A stretch of DNA of 64,000 bases, taken from a virus. The notes beneath the pieces were generated by a model, which was not told where the DNA came from, did not search any database, and saw nothing but the letters and a program-made list of their open reading frames with translations. The stretch covers positions 1-64,000 of IMG/VR virus record IMGVR_UViG_3300047548_000772; one strand, given 5' to 3'. Positions 43,486 through 51,015 of this stretch are shown here, piece by piece; position 1 is the first letter of the stretch, and every line of letters starts with the position of its first letter. The translations under genes and the position numbers were made by a program.

Positions 43486-44187
43486 ATGAACTATCATTAT
43501 AATCATGTTGTTATATTTTTTCTCCCCGGAGCAGCAGGGAACTTCATAGGTCGTTGTTTAAATTTACTAAACAACGTAAACTGTTTCGTCGACAGTAAGT
43601 TGTTAACTTTTCCAAAAACCATAGAAGAAAAGTTAGAACTTCTGTCCTATCGAGAAGTTGTAAATAGAACTTCCACAGAATCAAATTGGATCGATTTTGA
43701 ACGTAAGATTGGTTTATTTTATAATGTTAGCCAATGGCACGAGCAAATTAGTCATGGCCAATATGTAGTGCAACTTCGTCATCCTGACAGCAACAATCAC
43801 CATAACAACGTTCGTTCCAAAAATGACAGAAATTTTCTAGTTTACATTGATCCTACTGAGGTTTATGAGTGGCACTTTTTAAACTGTTTATATAAAAATA
43901 GTTTTCCAAATGTAAACTATTTTATCGGATCCAAAGAAATTATTCAGGACCCGGATGTGTTTCAACTTAAACTCAAAGGTATAATCACTAACATCGAAAC
44001 ATTTTGGTACGAATTTATTAGACTTTGCAATCACATTGAGTGCAAAGTTAGCCCAGAAGAAGAACAAGCAATTAGAACTTTATACAATCAATGGATCACA
44101 ACAACACTACCCGAAAATAAGTTCGAAGAATTTAAGAATCAAATCGGGTTAAATATACAATTCCCCAGTAGCTCAGCGGTAGAGTAG
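43486..44187 (+). CDS. hypothetical protein with P-loop-like start
   Basis: 233 residues from the ATG at 43486. HVVIFFLPGAAGNFIGRCL resembles the nucleotide-loop of sulfotransferase-like phage proteins (small-G-x-x-G-N-F) but lacks Lys. The rest has VVQLRHPDSNNHH and YFIGSKEIIQDP. Its last nine codons and stop run into tRNA-Asn. Function unknown. Confidence 0.65.
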   Translation: MNYHYNHVVIFFLPGAAGNFIGRCLNLLNNVNCFVDSKLLTFPKTIEEKLELLSYREVVNRTSTESNWIDFERKIGLFYNVSQWHEQISHGQYVVQLRHPDSNNHHNNVRSKNDRNFLVYIDPTEVYEWHFLNCLYKNSFPNVNYFIGSKEIIQDPDVFQLKLKGIITNIETFWYEFIRLCNHIECKVSPEEEQAIRTLYNQWITTTLPENKFEEFKNQIGLNIQFPSSSAVE

Positions 44188-44236
44188 ATGACTGTTAATC
44201 ATTTGGTCCGTGGTTCGATCCCACGCTGGGGAGCCA
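44162..44236 (+). tRNA. tRNA-Asn (GTT)
   Basis: Acceptor TCCCCAG/CTGGGGA, anticodon loop CTGTTAA, T-loop TTCGATC, encoded CCA. Overlaps the preceding CDS end. Confidence 0.94.
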
Positions 44237-44256
44237 AACATAAATAGTAGTTCAAT

Positions 44257-44332
44257 GGGGGTATAGCTCAGCTGGGAGAGCAGTAGCTTTGCAAGCTAAA
44301 GGTCATCGGTTCGATCCCGTTTACCTCCACCA
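44257..44332 (+). tRNA. tRNA-Ala (TGC)
   Basis: Acceptor GGGGGTA/TACCTCC, anticodon loop TTTGCAA, T-loop TTCGATC, encoded CCA. The G3-T70 (G-U) pair, the Ala identity element, is present. Confidence 0.95.
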
Positions 44333-44340
44333 AGTTTTTC

Positions 44341-44416
44341 GCTGCCTTAGCTCAGTTGGTAGAGCAACTGATTTGTAATCAGTAGGTCGTCAGTTCGAAT
44401 CCGACAGGCAGCGCCA
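44341..44416 (+). tRNA. tRNA-Thr (TGT), copy 1
   Basis: Acceptor GCTGCCT/AGGCAGC, anticodon loop TTTGTAA, T-loop TTCGAAT, encoded CCA. Nearly identical to the copy at 49964. Confidence 0.95.
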
Positions 44417-44422
44417 CAATTA

Positions 44423-44498
44423 GGGTCTTTAGCTCAGTTGGTAGAGCATCTGCCTTACAAGCAGAATGTCATCAGTTCGAACCTGGTAGGACCCACCA
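44423..44498 (+). tRNA. tRNA-Val (TAC)
   Basis: Acceptor GGGTCTT/AGGACCC, anticodon loop CTTACAA, T-loop TTCGAAC, encoded CCA. Confidence 0.95.
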
Positions 44499-44572
44499 AG
44501 GTACTCCTTATTCGCGTCTTGCACAATAGCGGGTAAGGGAAAGGCGATGTGCAAGTCGCCTGAGAGTTTTAT

Positions 44573-44648
44573 GCGGCAGTAGCTCAGTTGGTAGAGCGAT
44601 ACCTTGCCAAGGTATAGGTCGAGAGTTCGAGACTCTTCTGCCGCTCCA
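44573..44648 (+). tRNA. tRNA-Gly (GCC)
   Basis: Acceptor GCGGCAG/CTGCCGC, anticodon loop TTGCCAA, T-loop TTCGAGA, encoded CCA. The spacer before it holds CTTGCACA/TGTGCAAG. Confidence 0.95.
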
Positions 44649-44719
44649 GTAATATGTCCCAGTCCTCTGTAGTTTAAACCTCTTTGAATGTTTAGACGCA
44701 CGGCTGGGATCTCTTTTAA

Positions 44720-44795
44720 GGTTAGGTAGCTCAGTAGGTAGAGCAGCGGATTGAAAATCCGCGTGTCGACAGTTCGATTCTGTCCCTGACCACCA
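44720..44795 (+). tRNA. tRNA-Phe (GAA)
   Basis: Acceptor GGTTAGG/CCTGACC, anticodon loop TTGAAAA, T-loop TTCGATT, encoded CCA. Converges on the minus-strand SGNH gene. Confidence 0.95.
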
Positions 44796-44796
44796 A

Positions 44797-45585
44797 TTAA
44801 ACATAATTGTGTTTTTTTAAAAATTCATATAGTTTATAATGAGATAATTTGTTAGGATGGTTGCCGTCAGGCCAAAAATATATACCGCTAGCATGCACAA
44901 AGTCGTTTCTTTCGAAACCGCGCTCTATATTTTTTAATAATTGTTCCATTCCACTGATCGGCAATGTCTGCTTTAATTTTTCAATTAATCCTTCGATCTG
45001 AGACGTGTACCAACTATAAAGTGGGCGTTCGATATTAGGATTACCAGTGGTAACAAGCTGCAATAAACTTTGACAAGCAATGTTTACGCCCGGGTATTTA
45101 AAGTTTGTTGGATCTACAGTATCCGACACTCCCCCAATGATGTACACAGGAGAACGTATTTGTAATGCTATACGAGACAGCTCTCTATAAAAATGATCCA
45201 GCCAGCGGTTAATTAACTCATCTTCTGAATCAAGGTTGTAAAAATCTTCGTTGGTGCTATGTTTGTAATCTCGATTATATTCAGTCTGAAAAACAAATAT
45301 TTTGCTAGGCCTAATACCGGGATTGTGCGCTATCCAGCAGTTGATCTTAGCAATAATATCTTTGTTTGATGAGCCAAGAATTGATATATTGGCTGTTTCG
45401 TAACCGTCTTCATTTAAAAACTGAGCTAGGCCACCGTGAATTAGCACACCTCGGTCAAGTTCTTCTTTTACATAAGAAAATGAATCGAGTTTATCTCGAG
45501 AAGCAGAGTAAGGAAAAGGACGTTTTTCATGTTCTTCCCAAACACCGCAACCCCAACTACATCCTGCTATTAAAATCATAAACAT
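44797..45585 (-). CDS. SGNH-like hydrolase
   Basis: 262 residues on the minus strand from ATG 45585. ILIAGCSWGCGVWEE gives block I with Ser in G-x-S-W-G, and FWPDGNHPNKLSHYKLYEFL the D-x-x-H of block V, so the catalytic set looks complete. IFVFQTEYNRDY and VYIIGGVSDT fit middle strands. Esterase on a glycan is a reasonable guess. One of four SGNH-like proteins here. Confidence 0.75.
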   Translation of the reverse strand: MFMILIAGCSWGCGVWEEHEKRPFPYSASRDKLDSFSYVKEELDRGVLIHGGLAQFLNEDGYETANISILGSSNKDIIAKINCWIAHNPGIRPSKIFVFQTEYNRDYKHSTNEDFYNLDSEDELINRWLDHFYRELSRIALQIRSPVYIIGGVSDTVDPTNFKYPGVNIACQSLLQLVTTGNPNIERPLYSWYTSQIEGLIEKLKQTLPISGMEQLLKNIERGFERNDFVHASGIYFWPDGNHPNKLSHYKLYEFLKKHNYV

Positions 45586-45785
45586 ATTTATAGTTAAAGG
45601 TGTGAGCGAAAGACTGACTCTCGCCAAGTTAAATCCCAACTGCTAGGGAAGAACACCACCCACAGCCTCTGCCGCCGTTTGAGCGGGTCGTTGGCTACGA
45701 CTTTACACGTTGAATTGGGGAGTCGCGCAATGTGCAAGCATTGTACAGGACTCTTAAACATACAGCAGTACCTTTAACTATAATT
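45586..45785 (+). other. non-coding spacer with one clear stem
   Basis: 200 nt with no gene. GAGTC (45720) pairs with GACTC (45750), enclosing CAATG-TGCAAG-CATTG. Confidence 0.4.
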
Positions 45786-45861
45786 CTGCTCGTAGCTCAA
45801 TGGATAGAGCAAGTGGCTTCTACCCACTAGGTTGGGAGTTCGACCCTCTCCGAGCAGGCCA
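45786..45861 (+). tRNA. tRNA-Arg (TCT)
   Basis: Acceptor CTGCTCG/CGAGCAG, anticodon loop CTTCTAC, T-loop TTCGACC, G73, encoded CCA. Confidence 0.94.
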
Positions 45862-45865
45862 ATTC

Positions 45866-45940
45866 GGTAATGTAGGACAATGGTAGTCTACCACCCTCAT
45901 AAGGTGTCTGTTGCTGGTTCGAGTCCAGCCATTACCACCA
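45866..45940 (+). tRNA. tRNA-Met elongator (CAT)
   Basis: Acceptor GGTAATG/CATTACC, anticodon loop CTCATAA, T-loop TTCGAGT, A73, encoded CCA. Could be Ile2 if lysidine-modified. Confidence 0.92.
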
Positions 45941-45943
45941 ATT

Positions 45944-46020
45944 CGGCTCTTACGTCAACTGGATAGACTATCACGCTTCGAACGTGAAGGTTGTGGGTTC
46001 GAGTCCTGCAGAGCCGGCCA
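45944..46020 (+). tRNA. tRNA-Arg (TCG)
   Basis: Acceptor CGGCTCT/AGAGCCG, anticodon loop CTTCGAA, T-loop TTCGAGT, G73, encoded CCA. Confidence 0.94.
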
Positions 46021-46048
46021 GATAAATACCCAATTATCGGAGATTAAC

Positions 46049-46147
46049 ATGATGTATGGGGTATTTTTTCTAGTGCTAGCGGGCATAATATTGTACGCAC
46101 AAATAGCAGCGGAACGTGAGTTCCAAGAGCGTAACAAAAAGAAGTAA
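46049..46147 (+). CDS. 32-residue membrane peptide
   Basis: MMYGVFFLVLAGIILYAQIA followed by AEREFQERNKKK: one membrane helix and a charged cytosolic tail. CGGAGAT upstream. Sits between tRNA-Arg and the tmRNA. Confidence 0.55.
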   Translation: MMYGVFFLVLAGIILYAQIAAEREFQERNKKK

Positions 46148-46149
46148 AG

Positions 46150-46445
46150 AATTGTTGTAATTCCTTCGTAGTGAAGGCGTCGTGGACGGCGGTTCGATTC
46201 CGCCCTGCTCCACCAAAAGCATGATCGACCATACACTAGTAATGGTGACATATAACAGATTGTGCTTCTGATGGGGCAGACCTGGTTTCGACAGGGCGAG
46301 ATAGCGAAAGAGGCAACACGAGAGTTGACTGACGTAATCAGCAAACAAAAAGTAAACGCAAACGATGAAGTTTACGCACTAGCTGCCTAAGATTAGGTAA
46401 GCAGGAGTTTTCTGCCGCTTTTCTTGACAACAGAATAAAGCGGCA
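46150..46445 (+). ncRNA. ssrA: permuted two-piece tmRNA
   Basis: The acceptor piece comes first (about 46150-46215): CCTTC/GAAGG hairpin, T-arm GGCGG-TTCGATT-CCGCC, strand CTGCTCC, then ACCA. After a ~57 nt intervening segment, the coding piece starts at 46273 with GGGGCAG, which pairs fully with CTGCTCC (one G-U). It continues with a D-loop-like region and a resume codon GCA at 46358, and the tag frame reads ANDEVYALAA with TAA at 46388-46390. Tag start (AND) and end (ALAA) match the proteobacterial consensus. Circularly permuted ssrA genes are known in Alphaproteobacteria, Cyanobacteria and a betaproteobacterial lineage. It would rescue stalled ribosomes with host SmpB. Confidence 0.93.
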
Positions 46446-46450
46446 ATTTT
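46414..46450 (+). terminator. hairpin ending the tmRNA transcript
   Basis: GCCGCTTT (46414-46421) pairs with AAAGCGGC (46437-46444), followed by AATTTTA. Also serves the convergent minus-strand gene. Confidence 0.65.
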
Positions 46451-47282
46451 ATCCGTAGACTCGATCTAAAATTTCTTGTGTTATTCCGTATTTTAATAAC
46501 ATAGATTTGGTAACATCTAAGCATCGGGGATCTTCGAGTTTACGACTGTGCTTCCAAACAATACGGTCTTCCCATTGATCAAATTCTTTAACCTGTTGAA
46601 GTATCCCTTCGTAGGTCTGGTGTGTCCATCCACCAGCAAACATCAATGGTGTTTCTTCCGGTCCTAAAAACTCAACCGACTGCATAGGGTCTTTAAGGGC
46701 GAAAAGATAATAAGAATAAATTTCACATAACCCTGGATATATTTTCCAAGTAGAACAATCACCAAATTTTGTATTCAAGTGTGTCCACAAACGGCTAAGA
46801 AGAGCAACGTTCCACAACCAAGGTCTAATGTTTGAAATAGCAGGGTAATGATCAATAGGGCCGTCGACTATCTCGTCGAGATCATAGCCCATCTTAGATA
46901 TTTTTTGATCTAACAACACATAGGTATGTCGATATTTGTTACCTTTTTTAAACGCAGATATATCGCAAGGACGCAGTAAAAAATCCTTGCAATCCCACAC
47001 AAGTATATCGTCGGCACCCGAGTTAACACTATAATGCAAGGTATTAACCTGTTGTTCAGTAGGACCGCACCCATAAGCATGTAGTGTAGGTTTAATTTCA
47101 ATTTTCCACGACGAGTCAAACACCTCATCGGTAATTTTCTTGAACGCCGATTCGTCGTCGTTTTTACCTAAGCATACAATTAAATCTTTGTTACCTTGCC
47201 AATTTTTTGCCAAGCAATAACAAAACATATGAAACTGTTTAATATCATCTTTAAAAGTGGTTACTAACATTCGATAGTTCAT
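46449..47282 (-). CDS. glycosyltransferase-like protein (DUF6492 style)
   Basis: 277 residues, minus strand. MLVTTFKDDIKQFHMFCYCL opens like DUF6492-type glycosyltransferases; DDILVWDCKDFLLRP resembles a D-x-D-containing loop, and GWTHQTYEGILQQV follows near the end. No signal peptide. Donor and acceptor unknown. Isolated between tmRNA and a tRNA promoter. Confidence 0.6.
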   Translation of the reverse strand: MNYRMLVTTFKDDIKQFHMFCYCLAKNWQGNKDLIVCLGKNDDESAFKKITDEVFDSSWKIEIKPTLHAYGCGPTEQQVNTLHYSVNSGADDILVWDCKDFLLRPCDISAFKKGNKYRHTYVLLDQKISKMGYDLDEIVDGPIDHYPAISNIRPWLWNVALLSRLWTHLNTKFGDCSTWKIYPGLCEIYSYYLFALKDPMQSVEFLGPEETPLMFAGGWTHQTYEGILQQVKEFDQWEDRIVWKHSRKLEDPRCLDVTKSMLLKYGITQEILDRVYG

Positions 47283-47299
47283 AACTACTACTTATAAGG

Positions 47300-47328
47300 T
47301 TGACAAAAAACTAAAAATAAACTATAAT
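47300..47328 (+). promoter_or_regulatory. sigma70-like promoter for tRNA-fMet
   Basis: TTGACA, 17 nt, TATAAT. Transcription start near 47335, a few bases before the tRNA. Confidence 0.88.
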
Positions 47329-47340
47329 TACATTTTTAAT

Positions 47341-47416
47341 CGCGGGGTAGAGAAGTTGGTATCTCGTCAGGCTCATAACCTGAAGATCGGCGGTTCGAGT
47401 CCGTCCCCCGCAACCA
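47341..47416 (+). tRNA. initiator tRNA-fMet (CAT)
   Basis: Acceptor CGCGGGG/CCCCGCA: the C1-A72 mismatch is the bacterial initiator hallmark. Anticodon arm TCAGG-CTCATAA-CCTGA has two rather than three G-C pairs next to the loop. T-loop TTCGAGT, encoded CCA. Confidence 0.88.
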
Positions 47417-47421
47417 AACAC

Positions 47422-47495
47422 GCGGAGTTGGCATATTGGTTGTGTCCCAGCCTTCCAAGCTGGTCAAAGGAGTTCGATTCTCCTACTCCGCTCCA
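47422..47495 (+). tRNA. tRNA-Gly (TCC)
   Basis: Acceptor GCGGAGT/ACTCCGC, anticodon loop CTTCCAA, T-loop TTCGATT, encoded CCA. Confidence 0.95.
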
Positions 47496-47561
47496 TTAAC
47501 CCTCCTGTAGTTTTCTAATGTTGAACCCACAACCATAAATAATTGTATATGGGGGTTCGAT

Positions 47562-48074
47562 ATGGGTAGAAAACATCAAACAAAGACATGTCCAAAATGT
47601 AAAAATAGTCATAACAAGTCTGGGGTATATTGCTCTAGGACATGTGCGAATAGTAGAATTTTTACAGAAGAATCGAGAAAAAAGAAAAGCAACGCCAATA
47701 AAACTTTTTGGAGTTCACTTAGCAACGACGAAAAGGAACACAAAAAACAACTTCTTAAAGAGATTTCTCCCAATTCTGTTAAAAATTATTTAGAATCGTT
47801 ATTGACCCAAGATTGGGATGTATTAGGAATTGCAGCAAAACGGTTGAGAGTTATCATAGAACAAAAAGGAAAATGTAACAAGTGCGGAATTTCTCACTGG
47901 AACGAGGAACGAATTACATTAGAATACGAACACATTGATGGCAACAACGGAAATAATTTAAGAGAGAATGTCGAAGTGCTTTGTCCAAATTGTCACAGCC
48001 AAACTAAAACTTGGCGCGGCAGAAAAAACAAGTCTCGACAAAAGAGGGTCGAAAACTTATTAGAGACACTCTAA
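47562..48074 (+). CDS. HNH endonuclease
   Basis: 170 residues. N-terminal zinc-finger-like CPKCKNSHNKSGVYCSRTC, a Lys/Ser linker, then CNKCGISHWNEERITLEYEH and NVEVLCPNCHSQT, an HNH with two CxxC pairs and the EHIDG core. Placed between tRNA-Gly and a tRNA-like gene, typical of homing nucleases. No close match to the HNH at 42884 beyond the shared fold. Confidence 0.88.
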   Translation: MGRKHQTKTCPKCKNSHNKSGVYCSRTCANSRIFTEESRKKKSNANKTFWSSLSNDEKEHKKQLLKEISPNSVKNYLESLLTQDWDVLGIAAKRLRVIIEQKGKCNKCGISHWNEERITLEYEHIDGNNGNNLRENVEVLCPNCHSQTKTWRGRKNKSRQKRVENLLETL

Positions 48075-48083
48075 CATATTTGC

Positions 48084-48178
48084 GGTAGATGGCGCTGGTG
48101 CGCGGCTGAGACTTATAAACTCGGGAGACTGGCTAGATGGGCTGGAACGGGAGGGATCGTAACCCTCGTCTACTACCA
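48084..48178 (+). tRNA. unusual tRNA, apparent TAT anticodon
   Basis: Acceptor GGTAGAT/GTCTACT with G-U at both ends, A73 and encoded CCA. T-arm GAGGG-ATCGTAA-CCCTC shares the odd loop of tRNA-Thr(GGT). Anticodon arm TGAG(A)-CTTATAA-(A)CTCG has one mismatch and would read AUA (Ile). Very short D-loop and a long ~26 nt variable region. May be functional tRNA-Ile(TAT) or a decayed class II tRNA. Confidence 0.55.
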
Positions 48179-48179
48179 T

Positions 48180-48208
48180 TTGACCAATAAATCACTATTT
48201 GTTATAAT
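48180..48208 (+). promoter_or_regulatory. sigma70-like promoter
   Basis: TTGACC, 17 nt, TATAAT. Drives the phosphatase gene at 48231. Confidence 0.87.
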
Positions 48209-48230
48209 AGTACTTTACTAGGAGATTAGT

Positions 48231-48713
48231 ATGTGGATCCAAAACGTACCGTTAGCAGATATTCCAAAAGGCCATCACATCGATGTTGGCGCTAACGCCA
48301 TGCTGATCCAGATAGTTGATCCTGCAACAGAGTTTCCTGTGCCCAAGCACGAGTTTAAGGAAATTCATCAGTTTGAATTTCTAGATCTGGAAAACGAAGA
48401 CGACATGCCAGATGCAGTTGAGTTTATGGTCACTGACAAGCAAGCTGCGCAACTTGTGGCTCTGCTACAACGTGCTTTGGATAAACACATGAACGTCATT
48501 GTTCATTGCCACGCTGGCATTTGCCGTAGTGGTGCAGTAGCAGAAGTTGGTGTTATGATGGGGTTTGAAGATGCCAAGGCATTTCGTGCGCCTAACTTGC
48601 GTGTCAAACACAAGATGATGCAAGTCTTAGGGTGGACTTATGACGCCGATGAAAAACCACAAGACAACTGGATGGCCTATTATGACTATCTAGAATCCAA
48701 GGGCGATATTTAA
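48231..48713 (+). CDS. dual-specificity/tyrosine phosphatase-like protein
   Basis: 160 residues with TAGGAGA upstream. VIVHCHAGICRSGAVAEV contains H-C-x2-G-x2-R-S, the phosphocysteine loop (Cys near residue 93). An upstream Asp/Glu-rich segment (LDLENEDDM) may carry the general acid. Could act on phosphoproteins, RNA caps or nucleotides. The 5' gene of an operon with an LRW-family gene and a metallophosphoesterase. Confidence 0.88.
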   Translation: MWIQNVPLADIPKGHHIDVGANAMLIQIVDPATEFPVPKHEFKEIHQFEFLDLENEDDMPDAVEFMVTDKQAAQLVALLQRALDKHMNVIVHCHAGICRSGAVAEVGVMMGFEDAKAFRAPNLRVKHKMMQVLGWTYDADEKPQDNWMAYYDYLESKGDI

Positions 48714-48950
48714 ATGATGTTCAACATCCGAGGTGACTATACTTCCGATGAGTTAGTTAACTGGTTAGAAAAACATATTGGTTATCGAACATTTGAGAAG
48801 CACTCATTAATACAAGGTCCCGGATGGTCAATATCACCAGCAAGTCTTCCAATGGAAGGGTTTGTTAGTGGTATCCGTATTCAGCACGAGTGGGTGGTCA
48901 GGATCGACGACGAAAAAACTGCTGTAATGTTTAAACTAAAATGGATGTAA
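48714..48950 (+). CDS. LRW-family protein outside the array
   Basis: 78 residues starting directly after the phosphatase stop. ELVNWLEKHIGYRTFEKHSL, then WVVRIDDEKTAVMFKLKWM. Shows that the family is dispersed, not confined to one array. Confidence 0.72.
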   Translation: MMFNIRGDYTSDELVNWLEKHIGYRTFEKHSLIQGPGWSISPASLPMEGFVSGIRIQHEWVVRIDDEKTAVMFKLKWM

Positions 48951-48969
48951 TTTAAAAAGGAGAACCGCA

Positions 48970-49149
48970 ATGAGCGAACGTGACGAAGTAAACAACTACT
49001 TCGACGGCGTCATTGAGGGCATGGCAAGATTTGCATGGTGGGCAGAAGGCACACAGTATGTTGGAACTTGCGGAAAGACCTTAAAGGACGCGATTCTAGA
49101 AGTAGAAAACGAGCGTAGCAAAGTGCTGCGCGATATAGCATTTAATTAA
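48970..49149 (+). CDS. 59-residue acidic protein
   Basis: AAGGAGAA upstream of ATG 48970. MSERDEVNNYFDGVIEGMAR, then GTCGKTLKDAILEVENERSK. Helical, function unknown. Confidence 0.62.
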   Translation: MSERDEVNNYFDGVIEGMARFAWWAEGTQYVGTCGKTLKDAILEVENERSKVLRDIAFN

Positions 49150-49163
49150 GAAAGGAGGCGACT

Positions 49164-49766
49164 ATGCCAGCAACTTGGTTAGTAAGTGACACACATTTTG
49201 GTCATGCCGGCGTGTGTCGCTTTATGGGTCCAGATGGTTTTACTAAGTTAAGACCCTGGGATGATCCCGACGAAATGGACGAATTTATGATTAAGGCGTG
49301 GAACGAACGTGTTCGTCCACAAGACAAGGTTTACCACTTAGGTGATGTTGTTATTAATCGTAGATGTCTAAAGACACTAGACCGTCTAAACGGCGATAAG
49401 GTGTTAATTCGTGGCAATCACGATATCTTTAGAGACGACGAATACCGTCGTTACTTTAGAGAACTACGTGCATACCACGTACTGAATGGAATGATTCTAA
49501 GTCATATTCCCATTCACGCAGATAGCCTAGGACGTTTTGGTGTTAACATTCACGGACACTTACATGCTCACCGTGTAAAGCGGGCACGTGGTGTTGATGC
49601 TAAAACAGGTACAATCTTATACAGTGATGAGATTGACTCGCGTTACCACTGTGTTTGCGTAGAGCACACAGACTTCGCTCCAATACTTCTTGAAGATGTT
49701 TACAAGCGTATCGAAGCAGAGGGCGGCAAGATGGGTTTCCGCAACGGTAACGGTCCTGCTATGTAA
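49164..49766 (+). CDS. calcineurin-like metallophosphoesterase
   Basis: 200 residues with AAGGAGG upstream. SDTHFGH, YHLGDVVIN, IRGNHDIFRDD, LSHIPIHAD and NIHGHLHAHR: all five metal-binding blocks of the family in order. Phage members act on nucleotides, RNA ends or 2',3'-cyclic phosphates; the substrate is unknown. Confidence 0.93.
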   Translation: MPATWLVSDTHFGHAGVCRFMGPDGFTKLRPWDDPDEMDEFMIKAWNERVRPQDKVYHLGDVVINRRCLKTLDRLNGDKVLIRGNHDIFRDDEYRRYFRELRAYHVLNGMILSHIPIHADSLGRFGVNIHGHLHAHRVKRARGVDAKTGTILYSDEIDSRYHCVCVEHTDFAPILLEDVYKRIEAEGGKMGFRNGNGPAM

Positions 49767-49963
49767 TATAGGTGACCTACAGCCTAGACCGCTAAACCAT
49801 GTAGTTTAAGTAATTAGATAATTTATCGGTTTATGTCAACATGTCGGGGTGATTGGCAATATTATACTGTATTGTGGAGCCGTTGGAACCAAAGGTCAAC
49901 GCCAGATCCGGTAACTGGCACAATTTTTTAGCACAGGCAATAGTCAGTGCTATATAGATGTAC
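49767..49963 (+). other. non-coding interval with terminator-like hairpin
   Basis: 197 nt without a gene. GCCAG (49901) and CTGGC (49915) form a stem followed by ACAATTTTTT, a likely terminator near 49930. Confidence 0.5.
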
Positions 49964-50039
49964 GCTGCTTTAGCTCAGTTGGTAGAGCAACTGATTTGTA
50001 ATCAGTAGGTCGTCAGTTCGAATCCGACAAGCAGCACCA
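49964..50039 (+). tRNA. tRNA-Thr (TGT), copy 2
   Basis: Acceptor GCTGCTT/AAGCAGC with compensatory C-to-T and G-to-A changes relative to the copy at 44341; the body is the same. Encoded CCA. Confidence 0.95.
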
Positions 50040-50054
50040 AATTCAAGAGGAAAT

Positions 50055-50225
50055 ATGGCTAGCCTTAAAGACTTAGTAAAAAAAGCACTAGACAAAAAGC
50101 AAGGAGTTAAGACCGACGACGGTCACGATGCAGTAGCACATGCCCAACAAACAGTTGGTTCAAATGCTCGTAGTGTTAAGGGAGGGGCAAAGCCTACTAC
50201 ACGAACCACTGGTCGTGGACGATAA
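50055..50225 (+). CDS. small basic protein
   Basis: 56 residues, AGAGGAAA upstream. MASLKDLVKKALDKKQG helix, then a Gly/Thr/Arg tail ending TTRTTGRGR. Unknown; nucleic acid binding is possible. Confidence 0.6.
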   Translation: MASLKDLVKKALDKKQGVKTDDGHDAVAHAQQTVGSNARSVKGGAKPTTRTTGRGR

Positions 50226-50226
50226 T

Positions 50227-50805
50227 ATGATTTACTTCCGATACGCATTAATGGCAGTATTTTCATTGATTATTACTGCGATTGCATTTATTATTGCTCC
50301 TATGCTTCCTTTTTTTGCCGGTGTGCAAGATGGTCCTTTAAACAATGCAACAGCATACGGTGCCGGGCGAAGGCTGCCTAGTTGGTTAAACTGGTTTATG
50401 ACTCCAGACAATAGTCTCGAAGGCGATGGCGGATGGCAAACCGAACACTGGCAATGGCGTTTTAAATTTCCGTTACTGGTGGCTACCTATGTTGGTGAAG
50501 TTGGTTGGCTGTGGCGCAATCCAGCATATTCGTTTGGAATGGAGTACATTGATGGCAATGTTGAACCAACATACAGCGGCGACCCGGGTATCAAGGACAA
50601 TGCCAATGCCAAAGAAGGATATCTGCTAGTACACGAAGATCGCTTGTTTCAGTTTGTATATGTTAAACGTATATTCAACTCTCAAAAATGTTTATATGTT
50701 AACCTCGGATGGAACATACGTGCACTAATCGATGCAGGCAATCGACGAACCCCATACCGAGCAACATTTGTTTTTTCACCCAGAATTTCTGGTTTTAACA
50801 ACTAA
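50227..50805 (+). CDS. single-pass membrane-anchored phage protein
   Basis: 192 residues from the ATG at 50227. One N-terminal helix (YALMAVFSLIITAIAFIIAP), then a Trp-rich extracytoplasmic-like domain with WLNWFMTPDNSLEGDGGW, VGWLWRNPAYSFGMEY. Similar one-helix Trp-rich proteins (DUF7338-like) are common in phages. Function unknown. Confidence 0.7.
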   Translation: MIYFRYALMAVFSLIITAIAFIIAPMLPFFAGVQDGPLNNATAYGAGRRLPSWLNWFMTPDNSLEGDGGWQTEHWQWRFKFPLLVATYVGEVGWLWRNPAYSFGMEYIDGNVEPTYSGDPGIKDNANAKEGYLLVHEDRLFQFVYVKRIFNSQKCLYVNLGWNIRALIDAGNRRTPYRATFVFSPRISGFNN

Positions 50806-50814
50806 GGACACACA

Positions 50815-51009
50815 ATGATAAGAGTAACTCGTAAAAAGACAGGACACTTGATTGAGATTACCCGCGACGACGGCACTAAAGATGTTAGTTGGGACTGGGA
50901 TCAATTGTTAGCAGATGTTCGAGCTGCCACCGACGGAAAGGTTGCTGTAGTAACTGAAAAAGCAGAAAAGAAACCTGCTGCTAAAAAGGCACCTGCTAAG
51001 AAAAAGTAA
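50815..51009 (+). CDS. small protein with histone H1-like tail
   Basis: 64 residues. A beta-hairpin start (IRVTRKKTGHLIEITRDDGT) and a Lys/Ala/Pro tail (EKKPAAKKAPAKKK) like bacterial histone H1 tails and the 59012 protein. Probably DNA or RNA binding by charge. Confidence 0.65.
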   Translation: MIRVTRKKTGHLIEITRDDGTKDVSWDWDQLLADVRAATDGKVAVVTEKAEKKPAAKKAPAKKK

Positions 51010-51015
51010 CACAAC

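Noticed and set aside
46424-46452. TTGACA inside the tmRNA terminator loop as a promoter
   Set aside because: The -10 position reads only TTTTAT and the downstream plus strand is antisense to a gene; likely coincidence.
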